Part shown: one piece after another, positions 8,305-15,096 of the stretch
How the letters are laid out: the number at the start of each line of letters is the position of its first letter
How positions within the stretch are numbered: the stretch's first letter is position 1
Assembly (NCBI GenBank): GCA_017577365.1
Contig: PKRJ01000005.1
Coordinates: 40,833 to 104,832 of the forward strand
Source: Gammaproteobacteria bacterium
Lineage (GTDB): Bacteria; Pseudomonadota; Gammaproteobacteria; Steroidobacterales; Rariloculaceae
DNA: 64,000 nt
Reading direction: 5' to 3'
The notes under the pieces: generated by a model
Database searches by the model: none
The model's input: only the letters and a program-made list of their open reading frames with translations
What the model was told of the DNA's origin: nothing
Program-made: the position numbers and the translations under genes

Positions 8305-9720
8305 ATGAGGAACGGCGCACTCGGCGCATGCGCTCTGGCTGTGGCCTCGCTGCTCGGTACGACCGTCGAGGCTCAATACATTCCCGATCCGGGGTTCAAA
8401 AGCGTCGGGCGCGGAGCGCCCCTTCTCGCGGATCTGAACGAGTACCACATGACCGGCGCGACGGTGCGCCGCAGCATCGGCGATCCGGCGATGCAGCTCA
8501 GGAACATCCCCGAGGATCCGCGCCGCGAGGAGGACGGCTTCATCGGCGGAGCGCGGAACGGGGCGGTCCCCGAAGGCATCGAGCCGCTCGAGGTCGACAT
8601 CTTCACGACGAAGGATTTCTACAAGGATCGTCATCTGTGGATGGACCCGCGCTACTACCGCTGCAACAGCTCGGCGGCGCTCGAGGATCTCTGGGGCGGC
8701 AATCGTAGAGGCATCATGGGCGACGATCCGCCGCAGACCGCGCCGTGGGGTTACTGCGATCGCGACTATCCCCGCGAAGCGATCGTCAGCCCCTATCCGT
8801 TCAAGACGGCGCAGGAGCACTACGAGGCGCTGCTCGAGGAGGCGAAAGCGCGTGGCGGCCCGACCCAGCACACGTATGCCACCGTTCCCGGCGAATGGAC
8901 GGGCGTCTATCGACATCCGGCGCGCACGCCGCGGAACCAGTACTGGTTCAGGATGCGGCACGTGCAGGTGCCGACGATCCTGTCGCTGCTCACGCCCGAG
9001 TACCAGACGCGGATGGTGCAGGAGGCGTTCCACCACGCGAACACGAACAAGCCGCACTGGCCGTCGCAATATTGCTGGCCGGAAGGTTTTCTGCGCCGTT
9101 GGCACGAGGCCGCGGTGTGGGAGCATTACATCACCGTCACGCCGCAGCTCGTGCAGATCCTCGCCGGCGTCGCGCGTAACTTCATCACGAATATCCACAT
9201 CGGGCGCGAGTTCAAGATGGACGGCGTCGTGCCGTACTTGAGCGAGCAGGTGCCGCGCTGGTACGGCGAGACGATCGGCTTCTGGGACGGCGACGTGCTG
9301 ATCACGTGGACGTCGAACATCCAGGGCTGGAAGACGCACGCCGCGTTCGAGCACTCGAACCTGATGCAGACGATCGAGATCTACACGCCGAATCGCGACG
9401 AGAACGGCAAGTTCGTCGGGCTGAACCACGAGGCGATCCTGTACGACCCCGAGGCGCTGGTCGAGCCCGTGAGGATCGTGCGCAACTTCGAGAAGATCGG
9501 CGATTACGCCGATCCGAACGTGCCGCCGTACGTGTTCATCGAATGCATCCAGACGATCTTCCCGATCGAGGGCACGGCGACGCCGGTCTCGCCGGGTCAG
9601 ACCATCAATCTCGAGGTGCTCGACATGTACGGCCGACCGTGGGCGCACCTCTGGGAGAAGTACTGGGAGCAGGGGATGCAGCGGCCGGACGACGACGCGG
9701 ACATTTTCAGCTTCGAATGA
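8305..9720 (+). CDS. Exported protein of the W-[DE]-G-D family, long form, unpaired
   Basis: The 471-residue protein has a signal peptide (LGACALAVASLLGTTVEAQ) and no domain whose function I recognise. It shares with four other proteins in this window the motif ETIGFWDGDVLITWT (Trp at about residue 327), preceded by the aromatic WYGE. Its region AQEHYEALLEEAKARGG...VPGEWTGVY is close to AHYRYLLEKANGGTKHTIE in the protein at 10238-11245, so the two are probably paralogues. Unlike the others it has no DUF6152 partner downstream, but it faces the 10238/9778 pair convergently. AGGGGGAG precedes ATG 8305, and a TAGTAT box lies at 8235-8240. Function unknown; a periplasmic location is likely. Confidence 0.8.
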   Translation: MRNGALGACALAVASLLGTTVEAQYIPDPGFKSVGRGAPLLADLNEYHMTGATVRRSIGDPAMQLRNIPEDPRREEDGFIGGARNGAVPEGIEPLEVDIFTTKDFYKDRHLWMDPRYYRCNSSAALEDLWGGNRRGIMGDDPPQTAPWGYCDRDYPREAIVSPYPFKTAQEHYEALLEEAKARGGPTQHTYATVPGEWTGVYRHPARTPRNQYWFRMRHVQVPTILSLLTPEYQTRMVQEAFHHANTNKPHWPSQYCWPEGFLRRWHEAAVWEHYITVTPQLVQILAGVARNFITNIHIGREFKMDGVVPYLSEQVPRWYGETIGFWDGDVLITWTSNIQGWKTHAAFEHSNLMQTIEIYTPNRDENGKFVGLNHEAILYDPEALVEPVRIVRNFEKIGDYADPNVPPYVFIECIQTIFPIEGTATPVSPGQTINLEVLDMYGRPWAHLWEKYWEQGMQRPDDDADIFSFE

Positions 9721-9724
9721 GCGC

Positions 9725-9760
9725 GATGCGCCGGCGGCCGGCCGCCGGCGCCGGCGCATC
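9725..9760. terminator. GC-rich palindrome between convergent genes
   Basis: Bases 9728-9751 are a perfect 24-bp palindrome, and GATGCGCCGG at 9725-9734 also pairs with CCGGCGCATC at 9751-9760. The element lies between the convergent stops at 9720 and 9778, so it probably serves as a bidirectional hairpin terminator, although no T-tract follows on either side. Confidence 0.5.
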
Positions 9761-9777
9761 CGCCGCCCACCGCGGGG

Positions 9778-10245
9778 CTATTCCGCCGCTTGCGCTTCGA
9801 GGTTCGACTTGAAGCCGCGCTCGAGCCAGACTTTCCAGCGCTCGAGCGTCTCTTCGCGAAGCCAGCACCCGGCCTCGCTCGGATTCACGAACGTGCCGTC
9901 TTCGAGCCTCGCCCAGCCGATCGCGCCGCCGGGCCGTCCGTCGCGCAACGGGCAGAACATGAACGTCACCGTGTCGCCCGGTTCGAACGTGCTGCCCGTG
10001 ATCCCGCGCTCGATCAGCGTCGTCGGTGACGACGCCTCGAGGCTCCAGAGCGTGACCTCGCCGTTCTCCTCGACGTTGACGTAGAGATACGCGTGCGGGT
10101 TGTTGAACGCCCAGCGCACGACCGTCCCGGTCTTCACGAGCTCGGTGTCGCGGTCGAAATGCGTGAACGAGTGATGCGCGGAAGCTTGCGCGGCCGCGAG
10201 CAGCGCGCAGACGGCGGCCGCATGAAGAAGGCGGCGTTTACTCAT
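9778..10245 (-). CDS. DUF6152-like exported 'HHS' protein, partner of 10238-11245
   Basis: The 155-residue protein has a signal peptide ending ...AAAQASA, directly followed by HHSFTHFD, so the mature chain is predicted to begin with two histidines (residues 24-25). A conserved NPH follows at 49-51, then LWSLEASSPTTLIERG, PGDTVTFMFCPLRDGRPGG and a small beta-rich fold. This is the pattern of DUF6152. Its ATG lies inside the end of the upstream gene (8-base ATGAGTAA overlap) with GGAGG upstream, so the two are translationally coupled. Function unknown. The exposed N-terminal His plus NPH suggests metal binding, by inference only. Confidence 0.8.
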   Translation of the reverse strand: MSKRRLLHAAAVCALLAAAQASAHHSFTHFDRDTELVKTGTVVRWAFNNPHAYLYVNVEENGEVTLWSLEASSPTTLIERGITGSTFEPGDTVTFMFCPLRDGRPGGAIGWARLEDGTFVNPSEAGCWLREETLERWKVWLERGFKSNLEAQAAE

Positions 10246-11245
10246 CGTTATCCCTCCGATCCGTCGGCAGCGTCGTGTTGTAGATGGGGTCGCGCGATTG
10301 GCCCGGAAGATGCGGGAACATCGTCGTGCCCCGAGCGTCCTTGAACCCTTCCTCGCCCGGCAACCTCATGTTCGTCGAGCCGTCGGCTTCGAGATACACG
10401 TTGCTCGTGAGCTCGCACTCCCAATGCTGCACGCGGTATCCGGCCTCCTCGAGCGCCGTCGCGCGCCGAAACGCGTACACCGCGTGGATCGGCTTCACGA
10501 ACGCGTACTTGTCGTAGAACGTGACTTGCACCTCGAGCCGCTCGATGCCGCCCGGATACTTCTTGAGCTCCCAGATCTCCACGGACTCGAACTGATTGCT
10601 CGTCATCGGCGCCCAGCGCGTGAAGTCCGCCGGCAGAAGATCGACGGTATGCGTGATCAGCTTGTCGCCGTCCCAGAAGCCGATCGTGTCGCCGTACCAG
10701 GAATGGGTGCCGAAGATGTTCTTGTGCTCCTGGTCGATGTAGATGCGGCGGATCGAATTCGCGAAATCGTTGATCTGATAGACCTGGTGCGGCAGGTTGA
10801 TGAACTCGTGCGTATAGGGCTCGAGCAGGAAGCGCGGATAGCCCTGCGGCTCGCAGTGCGACAGCCGGTCGTATTGCACCTGGCCGAGCTCGGTCTGCTC
10901 GCGCCAGCGTTCCTTGTACGCGGCCTCGTATTCCGGCGTGAGCACGCCTTCGCGCACCTTTCCGGTGAATCCCGGCGCGTCGACGAAATTGCTCATCACG
11001 GTATTGCCGGCCGTCTGCCACAGGCCGTCCCATCGCGGCACGGTCTCGATCGTGTGCTTCGTGCCGCCGTTCGCCTTCTCGAGGAGATAACGGTAGTGGG
11101 CTTCGGAGCTCTCGAACTCCATCGGCGGCGGCTCGGGCACGAGCGGCGGGCCGTAGCCGTCGCCGAACTGCGCCGACGCCATCGTCGGCGCGGCGAGGAT
11201 CACGGCCGCGAAAAGCATCCGGCCGCGAGTATCGCGTAACGGCAT
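10238..11245 (-). CDS. Exported W-[DE]-G-D family protein, paired with a DUF6152-like gene
   Basis: The 335-residue protein carries a signal peptide (MLFAAVILAAPTMASAQ) and the family motif SWYGDTIGFWDGDKLITHT, preceded by RRIYIDQEH. Its N-terminal part (AHYRYLLEKANGG...ETVPRWDGLW) is shared with the 8305-9720 protein. The gene is first in a two-gene unit with the DUF6152-like gene and overlaps it by 8 bases. AGGGAGGAGGTC sits before the ATG. A TAGTAT box like that of the 8305 gene lies about 35 bases upstream (11278-11283). No enzymatic motif is recognisable; a periplasmic role together with its partner is inferred. Confidence 0.78.
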   Translation of the reverse strand: MPLRDTRGRMLFAAVILAAPTMASAQFGDGYGPPLVPEPPPMEFESSEAHYRYLLEKANGGTKHTIETVPRWDGLWQTAGNTVMSNFVDAPGFTGKVREGVLTPEYEAAYKERWREQTELGQVQYDRLSHCEPQGYPRFLLEPYTHEFINLPHQVYQINDFANSIRRIYIDQEHKNIFGTHSWYGDTIGFWDGDKLITHTVDLLPADFTRWAPMTSNQFESVEIWELKKYPGGIERLEVQVTFYDKYAFVKPIHAVYAFRRATALEEAGYRVQHWECELTSNVYLEADGSTNMRLPGEEGFKDARGTTMFPHLPGQSRDPIYNTTLPTDRRDNDE

Positions 11246-11450
11246 GACCTCCTCCCTGTGAAGTCGTTAGCGCGCTGATACTAACCTTTCGCGAGGACGG
11301 TTTCTCGGCCAGGGGCCGCAGGAACGCGCGGCGGGTTGCGTTATTCGGAATCGAATCGATGCACGCGCCGGCGGACGCGCGGAGAACGGCCCGCCGGGAG
11401 CGCGCGTTGCGCGCACGAGTAGCTTCTGTGGGGATGAGAGCGCTGCGCGC

Positions 11451-11834
11451 TCAGTCTATCGAGTCGGCCTCGAAGCCGACGCCCTCCCAGCCGTCGGACG
11501 GACGAACGATAGAGAGGATCTGCAGGCGAGGGCTGCCGTTGCGCGCGCGGCGGCCCGTGACGACGACGACGTCGCCAGGCTTCAGATCGTCGTGCTTCCA
11601 ACCGCGGCGGTCGAGGATATTTCTCGGGTACGTTTCCGCTTCCCAGAGGACTTTGTCCGCATCCTCGAAGTAGACGCGGCTGTGCGGATTCTGATACCAG
11701 ACCTCCGTCACCGTGCCCTCCACAGTCACGACGTTCTGGGGATCGTATTCGCGCACGAACGAGTGATGAGCCTGCGCGGTCGCGGCGATACCGGCGACCC
11801 CGAGCGCAGAGATCACGCAGAGCTTACGCATCAT
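11451..11834 (-). CDS. DUF6152-like exported 'HHS' protein, partner of 11831-12538
   Basis: The 127-residue protein has a signal peptide ending ATAQA, followed by HHSFVREYD (His 23-24) and then the conserved NPH near residue 51 (VWYQNPHSRVYF), LWEAETYPRNILDRRG, and LKPGDVVVVTGRRARNGSPR, the C-terminal beta hairpin typical of DUF6152. Spacing from HH to NPH is 27-28 residues, as in the other three copies in the window. It overlaps the upstream gene by four bases (ATGA), and AGGAG is present upstream, indicating coupled translation. Function unknown. Confidence 0.82.
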   Translation of the reverse strand: MMRKLCVISALGVAGIAATAQAHHSFVREYDPQNVVTVEGTVTEVWYQNPHSRVYFEDADKVLWEAETYPRNILDRRGWKHDDLKPGDVVVVTGRRARNGSPRLQILSIVRPSDGWEGVGFEADSID

Positions 11835-12538
11835 GAGCCTTCTCCTTGTGAGCCGCCGTCGGCCGGGACGTGCTCGCGCACGATGCATTCGTAGTCTTTG
11901 ATCTCCTCGTCGGTCCGCCTGTAGTACTTCGTGACGCCCCAGGTCTTCGCGTAGTACACCGGATCGTCGATGACGATCTCGGCGCGCAGCCGCTCGCCGC
12001 CGTCGACGAGCGTCAGCCGCTCGGTCAGCCGCGTCTCGCGCGAGTAGGGCATCCCTTGCGGTCGCAGGTAGCCGGGCTCGAGGTTCGCGGTCTCGATGAC
12101 GAGCGTGTCGCCCTCCCATCGGCCGATCGAATGGCCCATCAGCGTGGGATACGAATCCGGATGCCCGCGTCCGTCGAGATAGACGCGCCGCACCTGATGG
12201 TCGTACTCGTAGAGCAGCGTGACGCGATCGGGCTGTTGAATGATCTCGAACGGCAGCGGCGCGGAGAGGATGCGGCCGAGCGGGACGATGCACGCGTACG
12301 ACGGATCTTGCTCCGGATGTGCGGCCCAATGCGCTTGAGCCGCTCGTCCGGCCTCGGAGTAGGGCGGCTCGAGCGGCCACTCGTCCGTCGACCACGCCTC
12401 GGGCATCCATGTCCCGGAGAGATTCGGCACATTCGCCCCTTGCGGCGAAACGCGTTCCTGCGACGTCGCCGGTCCCGTGAATGCCAGACACGCGGCGAGC
12501 GCCATCGATGCGACAATGCGGCCCGCGACGATCTCCAT
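11831..12538 (-). CDS. Exported W-[DE]-G-D family protein, short form, paired with a DUF6152-like gene
   Basis: The 235-residue protein has a signal peptide (ASMALAACLAFTGPATS) and then NLSGTWMPEAW, PFEIIQQPDRVTLLYEYDHQ, RRVYLDGRGHPD and the family motif MGHSIGRWEGDTLVIETANL. The last three are the most widespread version of this uncharacterised family. ATG 12538 is chosen because GAGGGAGAAG lies just upstream; a start at 12586 would precede the signal peptide by 16 residues. Its stop overlaps the ATG of the downstream DUF6152-like gene by four bases. Function unknown. The motif repeats suggest a beta-structured ligand-binding protein, which is inference. Confidence 0.8.
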   Translation of the reverse strand: MEIVAGRIVASMALAACLAFTGPATSQERVSPQGANVPNLSGTWMPEAWSTDEWPLEPPYSEAGRAAQAHWAAHPEQDPSYACIVPLGRILSAPLPFEIIQQPDRVTLLYEYDHQVRRVYLDGRGHPDSYPTLMGHSIGRWEGDTLVIETANLEPGYLRPQGMPYSRETRLTERLTLVDGGERLRAEIVIDDPVYYAKTWGVTKYYRRTDEEIKDYECIVREHVPADGGSQGEGS

Positions 12539-12715
12539 GATCGCTTCTCCCTCGATGTCGTGCAGCTTACGCATCGCGTCGTGCACGAGCCATCAATGCG
12601 CGCTATTTCGCCGATAGCCGTCGAGGGAGGTCGAGCTCGCGGGCGACCCGAAGCGGTAGCGATTCTGGGAACGGCGCGAGAGCGAGAGGAAAAACGGCGC
12701 GGCGTCCGGTCGAGC

Positions 12716-13999
12716 TCAACGGGCGGGAGCGATTCGCAGCAGCTCGCCTTGTGTCTCGTCGGTGACGACGTAGAGTGCGCCGTCCGGACCTTCGCGAACG
12801 TCCCGAATGCGTCGGCCTCGATCGGCGAGTAAGTGTTCCTCGCCCGTGACGCGGTCGTTCTCGAGCGTCAGGCGAACGAGCCGCGCGTCCTTCAGGCTCC
12901 CCACGAAAAGGTTGCCCCGCCACTCCGGGAACGCATCGCCGGCGTAGAACTCCGCGCCCGACGGCGCGATGACCGGGTCCCAGTAGTAGACGGGCTGCTC
13001 GTAGCCTTCGCGCGCGGTCACGGCGCCGTCGATCGCCTCGCCGGTATACTCTTCGCCGTACGTGACGACCGGCCAGCCGTAGTTCTTGCCGCGCTCGATC
13101 AGGTTCAGCTCGTCGCCACCTTGCGGGCCGTGATCGACGATCCACAAGCGTCCTTGCTCGTCGAGCGCGGCCGCCTGCACGTTCCGATGGCCTAACGTCC
13201 AGATCTCCGGCAGCGCGCCGGGCTCGCCGACGAACGGATTGTCGTCGGGCACCGAGCCGTCCGGATGGATGCGGACGATCTTGCCCATGTGACTGCCGAG
13301 GTCTTGCGCCTGGGGCCGCATCACGAGATCCGACCGCTCGCCGAGCGTCACGAGCAACGTGCCGTCGGACGGATCGAATGCGAGCCGCGAGCCGAAATGC
13401 TTGAGGCCGTCGTACGCGGGCATCGCGCGAAAGATCACCTCGACGTTCTCGAGAGTCGTCTCGTCGCCGGAGAGTCGTGCCCGCGCCACGCTCGTCGCGT
13501 TGCCGCCGTCGCGCGGCTCCGAGAAGCTGAAATAGATCGTGCGATCCGCATCGAAATTGGGACCGAGCGCGACGTCGAGCAGGCCCGCCTGATCGCCGGT
13601 GACGACCTCGGGCACGCCGTCGATCGGCTCGCCGACGTCGCCGTCGGCCGAGACGATGCGCATTCTGCCGAGGCGCTCGGTCACGAGCAGGCGGCCGTCC
13701 GGAAGCGGCTCGACGGCCCACGGATGCTCGAGACCCGTCGCGACGACGGTCACGTCGAGCTCGATATCGGACTCGATCGCGCACGCGCGCGTTTGCTCGG
13801 GGAACGCGGGCCGCTGCTCCGGCACGTTCGGGGGACGCGTCTCGAGCGGCGTGCACTCCGTGCTTCTCGACGGCTCGATGACGGCGACTCGCTCGTCGCC
13901 CTGATCTTGCGCGTTCACGGCACCGACGAAGCCCGCCGCGATGCCGAGCACGGCGTGCGGCCACGCGCCGCGCGCGAATGACAGCGTTCCCTGCGCCAT
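12716..13999 (-). CDS. PQQ-dependent sugar dehydrogenase, soluble six-bladed propeller (YliI/Asd type)
   Basis: The 427-residue exported protein matches the soluble aldose sugar dehydrogenase family. These periplasmic enzymes oxidise aldoses using PQQ and calcium. Visible hallmarks are GLEHPWAVEPLPDGRLLVTE, DQAGLLDVALGPNF, KHFGSRLAFDPSDGTLLVTL, MGKIVRIHPDGSVPDDNPFV, ALPEIWTLGHRNVQAAALDE, DHGPQGGDELN and GKNYGWPVVTYG. An unusual Cys-containing linker lies between the signal peptide and the propeller (about residues 35-75). A second family member is at 32446-33654. No pqq biosynthesis gene is in the window. Confidence 0.88.
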   Translation of the reverse strand: MAQGTLSFARGAWPHAVLGIAAGFVGAVNAQDQGDERVAVIEPSRSTECTPLETRPPNVPEQRPAFPEQTRACAIESDIELDVTVVATGLEHPWAVEPLPDGRLLVTERLGRMRIVSADGDVGEPIDGVPEVVTGDQAGLLDVALGPNFDADRTIYFSFSEPRDGGNATSVARARLSGDETTLENVEVIFRAMPAYDGLKHFGSRLAFDPSDGTLLVTLGERSDLVMRPQAQDLGSHMGKIVRIHPDGSVPDDNPFVGEPGALPEIWTLGHRNVQAAALDEQGRLWIVDHGPQGGDELNLIERGKNYGWPVVTYGEEYTGEAIDGAVTAREGYEQPVYYWDPVIAPSGAEFYAGDAFPEWRGNLFVGSLKDARLVRLTLENDRVTGEEHLLADRGRRIRDVREGPDGALYVVTDETQGELLRIAPAR

Positions 14000-14105
14000 G
14001 CTCGCTCCTTCGCCGTCGACGGCTACTTCACGAGACGATCGATCTCAGTGTGGGAGCCGCGCTCCGCGAGGAGCAATAGGGGCGCGTCCCGCGGCTTCGA
14101 CCGCT

Positions 14106-14954
14106 TCAGTGCGTGAGCGCGTAGACGACGAAGTTCACGCCGAGGCGAAGACCCAGATTCGCGGCTTCCGCGGGATAGCGCGGATCGTCGGCCCACTGCC
14201 AGCTGTCGGGCGTGTCGTTGTTGAAACCGATCAGCACCATCAGTCGGCCGTCGTCGTCGAAGATGCCGCGCCAGCGCGGAACCGCGCCGTCTCCGAGATA
14301 CCCCGGACCACCCCAGAGCAGCGAGCCCATGTGCGGAATCTGGATTTTCGTTCCGTTTGGGATGTCGTAGACGATGTGGAAGACCGGATGATCGTCGTCG
14401 AGATCCACGATCGGCCGGTCCGGGAAGACGCGCCGCATGCCTTCCTCGAAGCCCCACCACTGGTCAGAGCCGAAGAAACTGTCGAAGTAAAGAAAACCGC
14501 CGCGCAGCAGATACTCGCGCAGCTTCGCGGCTTGCGCGTCGGTCAAATCCCAGTTACCGGCGAGCCCGACGAGCATGAACGGCCAATAGTAAGGATCGTC
14601 TCCGTCGTCGAGGTTCACCGGCTGCTCGACGGAGCGCACGTCGGCGCGCGTGAAGCGGCGCAAGAGCTCGGCGAGCGTACGGTCTCCCTTCGGGTAGTCG
14701 ACCGCCCAATGCGTGCCGCCTCGCTCCCATATGCGCCCGAACCTGGAACCGAAGCCGCGGCTCGGATACATCAGGCGGCCGACGACGAATTCCGCGGGCA
14801 CGTCGTAATCGGGCGGAAGCGACGCATACCCGTCATACCCTTCGAAGCTCTGGTAGACACGAAACTCGCGCTGCGCAATCGCGTCGTCGTCGATCGCGAA
14901 GAGTGCCGCGAAGGACGCACAGAGCAGCAGAGCGCGTGTGAAGCCGATTCGCAT
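14106..14954 (-). CDS. DUF4159 domain exported protein
   Basis: The 282-residue protein has a signal peptide (ALLLCASFAALFAIDDDAIAQ) followed by a DUF4159 domain: GTHWAVDYPKGDRTLAELL, LTDAQAAKLREYLLRGGFLY, DSFFGSDQWWGFEEGMRRVF and HPVFHIVYDIP, ending in VPRWRGIFDDDGRLMVLIGF. DUF4159 resembles glutamine-amidotransferase-like folds and is often found in MoxR/von Willebrand operons, but no such genes are here. I chose ATG 14954 because GAGGAG lies 6 bases upstream. The gene follows ybbP on the minus strand. Function unknown. Confidence 0.8.
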   Translation of the reverse strand: MRIGFTRALLLCASFAALFAIDDDAIAQREFRVYQSFEGYDGYASLPPDYDVPAEFVVGRLMYPSRGFGSRFGRIWERGGTHWAVDYPKGDRTLAELLRRFTRADVRSVEQPVNLDDGDDPYYWPFMLVGLAGNWDLTDAQAAKLREYLLRGGFLYFDSFFGSDQWWGFEEGMRRVFPDRPIVDLDDDHPVFHIVYDIPNGTKIQIPHMGSLLWGGPGYLGDGAVPRWRGIFDDDGRLMVLIGFNNDTPDSWQWADDPRYPAEAANLGLRLGVNFVVYALTH

Positions 14955-15096
14955 CCGTCTCCTCGTCGTCGCCGAACGCGTCCGGAAGGGTCGGTCGTAT
15001 CGGACCCGCCGGCGACACAAGCTTCTCCCGCCGGCAAGTTTATCCGCAGTCCGGGGCGATCCGCCAACGGCGCGGCGAAGTCGAGCTCGGCGCGCC

